This document shows positions 8,882 to 16,009 of a DNA stretch of 64,000 bases, piece by piece. The stretch is taken from contig CAZSBB010000010.1 of the NCBI GenBank assembly GCA_964605235.1, positions 1 to 64,000 on the forward strand. The letters are read 5' to 3'. The position numbers and the translations under genes are program-made. Each line of letters begins with the position of its first letter. Within the stretch, counting starts at the first letter, position 1. This stretch comes from CAZSBB01 sp964605235. GTDB lineage: Bacteria > Planctomycetota > Phycisphaerae > Phycisphaerales > Phycisphaeraceae. Under the pieces are notes generated by a model. The model was not told where the DNA came from. It did no database searches and was given only the letters and a program-made list of their open reading frames with translations.

Positions 8882-8950
8882 AACCTGACCTGTTGCAGGG
8901 GGGATGGAAATCAATAGACTCGCGACATCAACCCCGCTTGGGAGCATTCC

Positions 8951-9946
8951 ATGTCCAGCAAAGCCAAACCCCCCCGTCTTGGTCGCGGCTTAAGCGCCCT
9001 CATGCCCGCCACACTGTCCCGGCCGGTGGAGGTGAATCCGCCTGCAGGCGATGCATCGTCGGCGGTGCTTGAAGTACCCCCAACTGCGCCCGTTCATGCG
9101 ACTGATGATGGGGTGGCCAATCGCTCGCAAGGTGAGGGTGTCCGTCTCCTGGCATTAGCGGAGATTACGCCGAATCCCTACCAGCCACGCAAGCATTTTG
9201 ATGAAGGCGCCTTGGCGCAGCTGGCGCAGTCGATTCAACAGACAGGGTTGATGCAGCCGGTTGTGGTCCGCGTCACCCCCGGAACGGGCAGCAAGGGCTA
9301 TGAGCTGATCGTCGGTGAGCGTCGCTGGCGCGCAGCCAAACTGGCGGGATTGGAACAGATTCCAGCGCTGGTCCGGGAACTCACCGACCACCAGATTGCC
9401 GAGTGGGCCCTGGTGGAAAATCTGCAGCGCGAGGATTTGAATCCCATCGAGCGGGCTGAAGCCTTTCAGAAGCTGGCGGATCGGTTTCAACTGACGCATG
9501 AGCAGATCGCCCAGCGGGTGGGGGTGGAACGTCCAACCATCACCAACGCCCTGCGTCTGCTGAGCCTGGACCCGGCGGTGCAGGACTTGATTCGCACCGA
9601 CCGCCTGTCGGCAGGACACGCCCGGGCACTGGTCAGCGTGTCCGATCCTGATCTGCAGCGTCAACTGGCGAACCAGGTCGTCCGAGAAGACTGGTCCGTG
9701 CGCCAGACAGAACAGGCGATCCGGAAGTTGCAGCAGAGCCCGGGCACTGCGGTGGTCATGCCCAAAACCCGCGATGTCCATCTGGCGGACCTGGCCCAGC
9801 AGATGACACGTCAGCTTGGGATGAAGGTGCAGATTCGCGCCGGACGTAAGAAGGGGGCCGGCCAACTGTCCCTGGCGTTCTCCAGTCATGAGCAGTTTGA
9901 ACATCTGCTCAGTCGGCTGGGCGTCAAGATTGATGAAGAGAGTTAA
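8951..9946 (+). CDS. parB: Chromosome-partitioning protein ParB
   Basis: A 331-residue ParB. It opens with PPRLGRGLSALMP, the short ParA-interacting N-terminal segment typical of chromosomal ParB, then a variable linker, the ITPNPYQPRKHFDE box (72-85), the CTP-binding arginine patch GERRWRA (122-128), the helix-turn-helix THEQIAQRVGVERPTITN (about 176-193) and a C-terminal dimer domain. ParB binds parS, uses CTP to slide and spread, and recruits ParA and SMC for segregation of the origin. GGGAG lies 6 nt before the ATG. No parA (ParA/Soj ATPase) adjoins it: upstream is the gene-free parS region and downstream a repeat-flanked spacer, so parA must lie elsewhere. Confidence 0.97.
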   Translation: MSSKAKPPRLGRGLSALMPATLSRPVEVNPPAGDASSAVLEVPPTAPVHATDDGVANRSQGEGVRLLALAEITPNPYQPRKHFDEGALAQLAQSIQQTGLMQPVVVRVTPGTGSKGYELIVGERRWRAAKLAGLEQIPALVRELTDHQIAEWALVENLQREDLNPIERAEAFQKLADRFQLTHEQIAQRVGVERPTITNALRLLSLDPAVQDLIRTDRLSAGHARALVSVSDPDLQRQLANQVVREDWSVRQTEQAIRKLQQSPGTAVVMPKTRDVHLADLAQQMTRQLGMKVQIRAGRKKGAGQLSLAFSSHEQFEHLLSRLGVKIDEES

Positions 9947-9950
9947 GCAG

Positions 9951-10135
9951 TTTTGCCACGGATGAACACGGATGAACACGGATAAGAGATGAAGATCGGG
10001 CAGGATTTTGGCGGTGGGTCGTGGACTGAAATTGAGGTTCGGCATCGACATAATACAACATAAGCATCTATATATTATTTGCTTATATTTTTTCTGTTTT
10101 CATCCGTGTTTATCCGTGTTCATCCGTGGCTAAAA
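9951..10135. repeat. CCACGGATGAACACGGAT inverted-repeat element, copy 1
   Basis: Two inverted arms (9951-9983 and 10101-10135) built from GCCACGGATGAACACGG units enclose about 117 bp. The enclosed DNA includes an AT-rich stretch with ATAAGCA...TGCTTAT (10060-10087). The element fills the gap between convergent parB and agmatine deiminase genes. The same arms occur at 35355 and 61607 with unrelated spacers. Confidence 0.85.
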
Positions 10136-10140
10136 TCGTC

Positions 10141-11193
10141 TTATGCCTGGGGCTGCTGCTGGCTCAGGCAGTGGATGCCGCCTTGGCCGACGACCAGCCA
10201 GTTGGAGGGAATGGGGCGGATCTGGTAACCCGGCAGGGCGCGTTCGATGGCTTTGATCGCCTGGTCATCCTCAGGCACCCCGAAGACGGGGAACAGCAGG
10301 TTTTTGTTGCAAATCAAGAAATTGCAATAACTTGCGGGCGTGTTGCCGTCGATGTCATCATGGAAAGCGTCGGCCGGCCAGTGATACTTCCGGGCGGTGG
10401 GCATGGGCAGCTCGAACAGCTCCAGGGCTTGGCCATCCTGATCGCGGGCTGCCTGAAGCGCCTGCCAGTTGGCTTCCAGTTTGGCGTGCTCAGGATGATC
10501 AGCCGGGGCGCGCACCGCGATAACGGCGGTGGGGGAGATGAAACGGGCGAGGTTGTCGATGTGGCCACCGGTGTCGTCGCCTTCGCAGGGTTCGCCGGGC
10601 AGCCAGATGACATGGCGGGTGCCCAGCGTGTCATGGAGGAATTGCTCGACGGGCGGGCGGGCGCGCGGTTTGGGATGTCCCCGCACCAGCAGGCAATGGC
10701 GGGTGGTCATCACAGTGCCGCAGCCGTTGACTTCGATCGAACCGCCTTCGAGCACTTCGTCATGGACCCACAGCGGCACGCCTTCCAGCTGCGCCACGCG
10801 CTGGGGAATGAGATTGTCATGATCCCACGGGCCGAACACTTCGCCCCAGCAGTTGAAGAAATAATCGTTGAGCGCAAGCTGGCCCTCCCGGCCGACCACA
10901 AACGTCGGGCCGTAGTCGCGGATCCACGAGTCATTGGTGGGCAGGCCCAATTCCTGCGTGACCCGCGGCGTGGCGCCGCACAGCGCGATCTGCCGGCGCA
11001 GCTCATCCCACTGCGCCCCCGCCTGCTCGACACAACCCGGCCAGGAGCCTTCGTTGTACGGCCGGGTCAGCCACACCTGACTGATCGGCTCAAACTCCGC
11101 CGGCATGCGATAACCCGCCGCCGCCGGCGTTCCGGTGCGCACGTCCAGTTGAGCAAACGTCTCAATGCGAGGATGTTTGGGCATGGCGCACAT
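10141..11193 (-). CDS. aguA: Agmatine deiminase (peptidyl-arginine deiminase family)
   Basis: A 350-residue guanidino-group hydrolase that converts agmatine to N-carbamoylputrescine and ammonia in putrescine synthesis. Family signatures are NDSWIRDYGPTFVVG (substrate and active-site Asp), GGSIEVNGCGT, GHIDNLARFI with the catalytic His, and the nucleophile Cys342 in GQGGIHCLSQQ near the C-terminus. Length is typical. N-carbamoylputrescine amidase (aguB) is not adjacent. Two in-frame ATGs (11193 and 11184) are possible; no ribosome-binding site discriminates. It is convergent with parB across the repeat at 9951. Confidence 0.93.
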   Translation of the reverse strand: MCAMPKHPRIETFAQLDVRTGTPAAAGYRMPAEFEPISQVWLTRPYNEGSWPGCVEQAGAQWDELRRQIALCGATPRVTQELGLPTNDSWIRDYGPTFVVGREGQLALNDYFFNCWGEVFGPWDHDNLIPQRVAQLEGVPLWVHDEVLEGGSIEVNGCGTVMTTRHCLLVRGHPKPRARPPVEQFLHDTLGTRHVIWLPGEPCEGDDTGGHIDNLARFISPTAVIAVRAPADHPEHAKLEANWQALQAARDQDGQALELFELPMPTARKYHWPADAFHDDIDGNTPASYCNFLICNKNLLFPVFGVPEDDQAIKAIERALPGYQIRPIPSNWLVVGQGGIHCLSQQQPQA

Positions 11194-11512
11194 GGTAGCG
11201 AAGCGGCCTGGCGCCAGGCATGGGTAAAGGCATGGGCGTGCGTGTCATTTCGGCTTCGTGCGGGCTATGCCTACAACCCGATTAGCCCTCGTTGTCATAG
11301 CTGGAGCAAAGCGGGTAAAGGGCGCTGGCGGGTCCACAATGACCATTGGCGATGTCATCCTGAACGACGCCGTAATGTCTGTTTTAATTTAAAATACATT
11401 TTTAGAGGCGCGCGACTGCAGCGGTGGACTAAAGGGCCGCGAGGGGGCGGTGAGTGCCGCGACGCGCGCGGTAGATCCGGGCTCAGCGCCGCTGCTATAA
11501 TCCGGGTAAATC
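11194..11512. other. Intergenic region upstream of the restriction-modification genes
   Basis: 319 bp between the divergent aguA and methyltransferase genes with no supportable ORF. An AT-rich patch (TTTTAATTTAAAATACA, near 11388-11404) contrasts with the surroundings. No controller-protein gene is found here. Confidence 0.4.
11496..11501 (+). promoter_or_regulatory. Consensus -10 box upstream of the methyltransferase gene
   Basis: A perfect TATAAT ends 11 nt before the ATG at 11513. No Shine-Dalgarno sequence follows, so the mRNA probably has a very short or no leader. Confidence 0.5.
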
Positions 11513-12451
11513 ATGCTGCTGCCACCATCACCAAATATTGCGTGCAACTTCGATCCCACCGCCGCCGCAGTGGTGTTTCCGGGCGACTGTCTGGAACTGC
11601 TGCACGGATGCCCCGCGGAACGCATGCAGCTCATCGTGACCTCACCGCCATACAACCTCGGCAAAGAGTATGAAAAGCGTTTGGACCTGAAGGCTTATCT
11701 GCAACAGCAGGCCCAGGTCATTGAACAGTGTGTGCGCTGTCTGGCGCCCACCGGCAGTCTGTGCTGGCAAGTGGGCAACTATGTCGACAATGGCGCTATC
11801 GTGCCGTTGGATGCGGTGCTGTACCCCATCTTCAGCGATCTGGGCCTGAAACTGCGCAACCGCATCATCTGGCACTTTGAACACGGCTTGCACTGCACCA
11901 AGCGGCTTTCAGGACGCTATGAAACCATCATGTGGTTCACGCGCACCGACGAGTATGTCTTCCATCTCGACCCCATCCGCGTGCCGCAGAAATATCCGGG
12001 GAAAAAGCACTTCAAAGGCCCCAAGGCGGGCAGCTATTCCTGCAATCCGCGCGGCAAAAATCCGGGCGATGTCTGGCTGATTCCCAATGTGAAAAGCAAT
12101 CACGTCGAAAAAACCGATCATCCCTGTCAGTTTCCCGTGGAGTTGATTGAACGCCTGGTTCTGTCGCTGACCAATCCGGGCGACTGGGTGCTGGATCCAT
12201 TTTTGGGCACAGGCACCAGCATCATCGCCGCGGTGCGACACGGACGGCGTGGCGCCGGCGCAGAGATGCACAGCAGATATGTACGCCTGGCGCGACAGCG
12301 CATCGAACAGGCACTGGCGGGCACGCTGCGCACGCGGCCCATGGATCGCGCGGTTTATGATCCCCAGCAGGCGGGCAATCGACTAGCCGTCGCGCCCTGG
12401 ACCAAAGGACAAGATCGTGCCGCGCCGACCATGCCGCTGTTCAAAACCTGA
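11513..12451 (+). CDS. Site-specific DNA methyltransferase (amino-type, probably N4-cytosine)
   Basis: A 312-residue methyltransferase of the D12/N4 N6 superfamily with catalytic motif IV SPPYN (44-48) early and the SAM-binding motif I DPFLGTGTS (228-236) late, the beta-class order. The SPPY form of the motif is typical of N4-cytosine enzymes. The next gene, 27 bp downstream, is a BglII/BstYI-like nuclease, so this is the protective partner of a type II system; the known BglII methylase is also N4-cytosine type. The predicted target is therefore AGATCT or a degenerate form, by analogy only. Confidence 0.9.
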   Translation: MLLPPSPNIACNFDPTAAAVVFPGDCLELLHGCPAERMQLIVTSPPYNLGKEYEKRLDLKAYLQQQAQVIEQCVRCLAPTGSLCWQVGNYVDNGAIVPLDAVLYPIFSDLGLKLRNRIIWHFEHGLHCTKRLSGRYETIMWFTRTDEYVFHLDPIRVPQKYPGKKHFKGPKAGSYSCNPRGKNPGDVWLIPNVKSNHVEKTDHPCQFPVELIERLVLSLTNPGDWVLDPFLGTGTSIIAAVRHGRRGAGAEMHSRYVRLARQRIEQALAGTLRTRPMDRAVYDPQQAGNRLAVAPWTKGQDRAAPTMPLFKT

Positions 12452-12478
12452 ACTTCAATTTTCGGACTTTTTCGCGGT

Positions 12479-13090
12479 ATGCACATTGTCGCCACCTACT
12501 CCCATCTCAACGGCTTGGAATTTCTGCTGGTGCATCGCCCGCAACTTTGGCAGCAGATACAAGATGTCATCAATCACATCGACGCCGAAGCCTGCCGCAC
12601 CAAGGTTTCACGCGAAAAAGATATGCGCGGCAAGATGCTGCTGAGCCCGATTGCGCTGAACAAAGAATTCCGTCGACTGCTGCGCGTCGAGGGTTGGGCG
12701 GAAAGCCGAGTCAGCTATTGGGTGACCGACAATGAGCGGTTGGTGCGCAAGACCATGGCGCTGCCTGCCGACGAGCAGAAGCGCGAAATCACCGCTGCCG
12801 GCGCGACGCCCATTTTCAGCTACAACCAGACCGATTTCGTCAAAGAGCGCGTGGCGGTGGAAGTCCAGTTGGGCAAGTACGCTTTTGTAGCCTATGACCT
12901 GTTCGTCAAGCACCTGGCTTTCTATGTGGGTGACCAGATCGATGTGGGCATCGAAATCCTGCCCATGAAGGTCATGCAGCAGCAAATGAGTTCCGGGGTC
13001 GCGTATTACGAGGGTGAGTTCTACAACGTGGTGCGTCAGGGCCGGGGTGTGCCTGCGGTGCCACTGGTCTTGATCGGTATTGCACCCTGA
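12479..13090 (+). CDS. BglII/BstYI-like type II restriction endonuclease
   Basis: A 203-residue nuclease. It resembles the BglII/BstYI family: THE segment TDFVKERVAVEVQLGKYAF (118-136) places Asp119, Glu128 and Gln130 with the same 9-residue Asp-Glu spacing and unusual E-x-Q pair as BglII (D84/E93/Q95), instead of the common E-x-K. The C-terminal VPAVPLVLIGIAP matches the VPIRLVGLI strand of BglII. Length is close to BglII (223) and BstYI (203). It follows its methyltransferase in the same direction, the usual order for safe expression. The family assignment is from memory of motifs; target specificity is untested. Confidence 0.85.
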   Translation: MHIVATYSHLNGLEFLLVHRPQLWQQIQDVINHIDAEACRTKVSREKDMRGKMLLSPIALNKEFRRLLRVEGWAESRVSYWVTDNERLVRKTMALPADEQKREITAAGATPIFSYNQTDFVKERVAVEVQLGKYAFVAYDLFVKHLAFYVGDQIDVGIEILPMKVMQQQMSSGVAYYEGEFYNVVRQGRGVPAVPLVLIGIAP

Positions 13091-13299
13091 CCCGCACGGC
13101 AACCGCACCTGCAAATAAAACAGCCGGGGCCGGGAACTGCAGGATTCCGACGGCGCCCGGCCGCACAGGTTGGCCAAGATGATTCACGGCAACGCGCTCA
13201 ACGCGGCGGCCGGCGCTGCGATTGGCGCCGTGACCAGCCACGCACCTGTGCTTCACCGCCGGCGACGAAAAGGTTGCACCGACCCTGGCAAAACTGTTT

Positions 13300-13818
13300 T
13301 CACATGAACAGCTGCGGCCCGGTGACCGCGTCGCCGTCTTCCATGGCGGTCCAACTGCTGCGCCACCGCAGCGCCCGGCGCACCGCCCACTCCAACGGCT
13401 GCAGCGGCAGGGATGACGGCCAGACGATGCGCAGTTCCTCACCGGGGCGCAGACCCAGCACCAGCGCCTGCGCCGCCGGGAAGAGCGCCTCGACCCAGTG
13501 CTGCGGATCATGGTCTGCAGGCGCCGGCAGCGCGTCGGCGGTCAGCGTCCAGGTCCACAGGCCCGCCTGCCGTAAGCGGCTGATGAGGCTCGGCAGGTCC
13601 GGCAGCGCGGGCAGCGCGGGTCGCACAAGCAACAATGCCGCGACGGAGGCCTGGGCGCGGGGCGATGCCGGCAGGTCCACTTCGTAACGCAGATCCTCCA
13701 GCACGTGACGCCAGTCGGCAGGGTGCTGCACCCGGGTCACCGCAATGCGAATCGGATCATCCAGTTGACCGAACACCGCCGGCGAGAAGTCCACGTTTTC
13801 CTGAAGCGACAAAGTCAT
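13300..13818 (-). CDS. Hypothetical protein
   Basis: A 172-residue protein of unknown family. AGGAG lies 8 nt before the ATG. The sequence has no signal peptide or membrane segment; it contains Pro/Leu-rich stretches (LLVRPALPALPDLPSLISRL) and a Trp-containing C-terminal half (PLEWAVRRALRWRSSW). It lies 109 bp downstream of isocitrate dehydrogenase on the same strand with a 19-bp palindrome between them. It may be a local, lineage-specific gene; no function is proposed. Confidence 0.5.
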   Translation of the reverse strand: MTLSLQENVDFSPAVFGQLDDPIRIAVTRVQHPADWRHVLEDLRYEVDLPASPRAQASVAALLLVRPALPALPDLPSLISRLRQAGLWTWTLTADALPAPADHDPQHWVEALFPAAQALVLGLRPGEELRIVWPSSLPLQPLEWAVRRALRWRSSWTAMEDGDAVTGPQLFM

Positions 13819-13833
13819 GGGGATACTCCTGGC

Positions 13834-13852
13834 GGCGCGTGAGTCACGCGCC
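13834..13852. repeat. 19-bp perfect palindrome after isocitrate dehydrogenase
   Basis: GGCGCGTGA-G-TCACGCGCC is a perfect inverted repeat with a one-base centre. It sits between the end of the IDH gene and the next minus-strand gene. It shares the GAGTC centre of the larger REP palindromes but not their arms. No T-run follows, so it is not a standard terminator. Confidence 0.6.
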
Positions 13853-13927
13853 GCGGCGGGGGGGGAAGAAATCCTGCGGTTCGGCTGCGCCCGACGGCGC
13901 AGCGTTCGAGTCCGGTGCGCCGGGCGT

Positions 13928-15430
13928 TTACTCGCCCTGGCCCAGCGAGTAGCCGCGCACGCCGTCGAAGCTGCACAGGTGCTCGGTCTTGATGAAGTCC
14001 AGGCCCTGTTGGTCCACCTGGCTCAGCAGCTTGACCACCTGGGCGTGGGTGATGGGGCCGTCGCCCTGGGCGTTGACGAAGCGGCAGCGCCAATGGTCGG
14101 TGCAGAAGGTCTCGGGCAATCCCTCGGGCCAGACCTTCACGCCGCGGTTGGTGATCATCTTGAGTTTCAGGCCCGTGCCCGTCGCCGCCTGCTGCAGCGT
14201 GCCGGCAAGCGCTTCGGGTTGACGCTGCGCCTGGTCCCAGTCGAGGAAGACATCCACGCCCAGCGTCTGCTTGACCGGCTTGTGCGCCGCGGGTTGCCAG
14301 CCGCCGGCGGCAGGGGTGCGGTTGCCGTCGTACTGCACCGCGTTGAGCTCGGTGGGCTGCTGGCCCAGCCGGGCGATGATGGCGTCGGCAAACTCGCTCG
14401 TGCCGACCTTCTGCTTGCTGCTGCCTTCGCGGAAGATGTCGTAGGTGTGCACCCCGGCTTCCAGGGTCGCCAGGAAGGCATTGTGGACTTTGGCGGCCAC
14501 GTCCGCCTGCCCGATGTGCACGAGCATCTGCACGCCCGCCAGCAGCAGGCCCGAAGGGTTGGCGAGGTTCTGCCCCGCGCGGCGCGGCGCCGAGCCGTGG
14601 ATCGCTTCGAACATCGCCCCGTGCTCGCCGATGTTGCTGCTGCCCGCCAGACCCACGCTGCCGGTGATCTGCGCCGCCACGTCCGAGAGGATGTCGCCGT
14701 AGAGATTGGGCATGACGATCACGTCGAACTGCCCGGGGGCGTCGGCGAGCTTGGCGGCGCCGATGTCGACGATCCAGTGCTCCTGCTCGAGTTGGGGATA
14801 TTCCTTGCCGATCTCGTTGAACACCTCATGAAACAACCCGTCGGTGAGCTTCATGATGTTGTCTTTGGTGAAGCAGGTGACCTTCTTGCGGCCGTTGGCC
14901 AGGGCGTACTCGAAGGCGTAGCGGACGATCTTCTCGCAGCCGGGTCGACTGATGAGCTTGAGGCACTGCGTGACCTCGGCGGTCTGGCGATGCTCGATGC
15001 CGGCGTAGGTGTCTTCTTCGTTCTCGCGGATGATGACCACGTCCATGCCCGGATGGCGCGTGGGCACGAAGGGGTGGTAGGCGACGCAAGGCCGAACGTT
15101 GGCGTAGAGGCCCAGGGTTTTGCGGGTGGTGACGTTGAGGCTCTTGAACCCGCCGCCCTGGGGGGTGGTGATGGGGGCCTTGAGGAAGACCCGGGTGCGG
15201 CGGAGGGAATCCCAGCTCGCCGGTTCGATGCCCGCCGTCACGCCGCGCTGGTAGACCTTCTCGCCGATCTCGATGGTTTCAATCTGGAGCTGCGCCCCGG
15301 CGGCCTGCAGGATGCGGAGGGTGGCGTCCATGATCTCCGGGCCGATGCCGTCGCCATGGGCGACGGTGATGGGCACGGGCTTTCCGGGGGCGGCGGCGGG
15401 GACGGCGGCGGGCTGGGCGAAGGTGGTCAT
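13928..15430 (-). CDS. icd: Isocitrate dehydrogenase (Thermus-type, long form)
   Basis: A 500-residue oxidative decarboxylase of the TCA cycle. Visible features are the N-terminal ITVAHGDGIGPEIMD, the substrate-binding SLNVTTRKTLGLYANVRP, the IRENEEDTYAG and DNIMK segments, the metal-binding MPNLYGDILSD and the cofactor-site EAIHGSAPRRAGQNLANP. The extra C-terminal domain of about 150 residues after the catalytic core matches the long form known from Thermus thermophilus. Cofactor preference cannot be decided safely. The ATG at 15430 has AGGAA 6 nt upstream; a longer form to 15520 would run through the promoter region. It is divergent from a winged-helix regulator that may control it. Confidence 0.92.
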   Translation of the reverse strand: MTTFAQPAAVPAAAPGKPVPITVAHGDGIGPEIMDATLRILQAAGAQLQIETIEIGEKVYQRGVTAGIEPASWDSLRRTRVFLKAPITTPQGGGFKSLNVTTRKTLGLYANVRPCVAYHPFVPTRHPGMDVVIIRENEEDTYAGIEHRQTAEVTQCLKLISRPGCEKIVRYAFEYALANGRKKVTCFTKDNIMKLTDGLFHEVFNEIGKEYPQLEQEHWIVDIGAAKLADAPGQFDVIVMPNLYGDILSDVAAQITGSVGLAGSSNIGEHGAMFEAIHGSAPRRAGQNLANPSGLLLAGVQMLVHIGQADVAAKVHNAFLATLEAGVHTYDIFREGSSKQKVGTSEFADAIIARLGQQPTELNAVQYDGNRTPAAGGWQPAAHKPVKQTLGVDVFLDWDQAQRQPEALAGTLQQAATGTGLKLKMITNRGVKVWPEGLPETFCTDHWRCRFVNAQGDGPITHAQVVKLLSQVDQQGLDFIKTEHLCSFDGVRGYSLGQGE

Positions 15431-15502
15431 GGGCGTTCCTTTACCTGATGCGTTTGTTACGGATTGAGATACACGAATCACAGTTCGCGTATAACATATC
15501 GG

Positions 15503-15508
15503 TATAAT
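15503..15508 (+). promoter_or_regulatory. -10 box of the winged-helix regulator gene
   Basis: A consensus TATAAT lies in the 101-bp divergent gap between icd and the regulator gene, 23 nt before the ATG at 15532. GGAGG (15521-15525) gives a strong ribosome-binding site. No clear -35 at 17 nt. Confidence 0.5.
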
Positions 15509-15531
15509 GGGGTCTGTCAAGGAGGCGGGAC

Positions 15532-15906
15532 ATGGTGAAGCAAAAAAAATCTGCGCTGGTGGTCCCGGTGCGAAATCCCCTGCTGACGGGAACGCGGGTG
15601 GAACCGGCGCCGCCGCCGGACCCGGCGGGGGACTTCACTTTTCTGACCAACCATGCCCACGTGCTGATCTGTCTGGCGGGCGATCCGGACCTGCGCCTGC
15701 GCGACGTGGCGCAGCGGGTGGGCATCACCGAGCGGGCGGTGCAGAAGATCGTGCAGGAGCTGGAGGCCGCCGGCGTGCTGACCCGGCAGCGTGAAGGCCG
15801 GCGGAACCACTACCGCATCCACGCCCAGCGGCCGCTGCGTCATCCGGTCGAAGCCCATCGCACGGTGGCGGACCTGCTGGCGATGGTGTTTGCGGACCAG
15901 CGCTGA
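15532..15906 (+). CDS. Winged-helix transcriptional regulator (MarR/ArsR-like)
   Basis: A 124-residue DNA-binding protein. A winged helix-turn-helix spans about residues 40-100: LICLAGDPDLRLRDVAQRVG, then ITERAVQKIVQELEAAGVLT and the wing RQREGRRNHYRI. The recognition helix is ITERAVQKIVQEL. No ligand domain is present beyond a short C-terminal helix. The N-terminal 30 residues are basic and Pro-rich. It is divergent from icd over a 101-bp gap, so regulation of icd and of itself is plausible but not shown. Strong ribosome-binding site GGAGG 6 nt upstream. Confidence 0.85.
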   Translation: MVKQKKSALVVPVRNPLLTGTRVEPAPPPDPAGDFTFLTNHAHVLICLAGDPDLRLRDVAQRVGITERAVQKIVQELEAAGVLTRQREGRRNHYRIHAQRPLRHPVEAHRTVADLLAMVFADQR

Positions 15907-15951
15907 GCGCCGCTGGCAGCGCCGCGGGGAAAGCCGGGGAGGCGCCGCCAA

Positions 15952-15979
15952 TAAAAATCCCCCGCGCAAGTCGGGGGAT
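15952..15979 (-). terminator. Rho-independent terminator of the B12-type radical SAM gene
   Basis: On the minus strand ATCCCCCG pairs with CGGGGGAT across a 7-nt loop and is followed by TTTTTATT. It lies 31 bp after the stop codon of the gene ending at 16010. Confidence 0.75.
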
Positions 15980-16009
15980 GGGAAAGGTCAGGATGATCCG
16001 TCCGTCACC

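Larger units (their letters stand above)
8337..8950. other. Gene-free region upstream of parB; AT-rich, possible origin-proximal segment
   Basis: Between the histidine kinase and parB lie 614 bp without a supportable gene. It holds a strongly AT-rich stretch at 8565-8610 in an otherwise GC-rich window, TTGTTCAC octamers (8634-8641, and inverted at 8553-8560), and the two parS sites. The combination resembles the surroundings of a replication origin, but the octamers differ from the DnaA-box consensus and dnaA is not in the window, so an origin is only a possibility. Confidence 0.35.

Noticed and set aside
8574..8947. Small minus-strand open frames between the histidine kinase and parB
   Set aside because: They run through both parS sites and the AT-rich block, lack initiation signals and have no protein-like features.
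9951..10135. Repeated GGATGAACAC units as a CRISPR array
   Set aside because: Units are adjacent or overlapping without unique spacers of regular length, the arms are inverted, and no cas gene is present.
13895..13925. tRNA-like T-loop GTTCGAGTCC
   Set aside because: No matching acceptor, D or anticodon stems could be built around it; it lies in spacer DNA just after the IDH gene.
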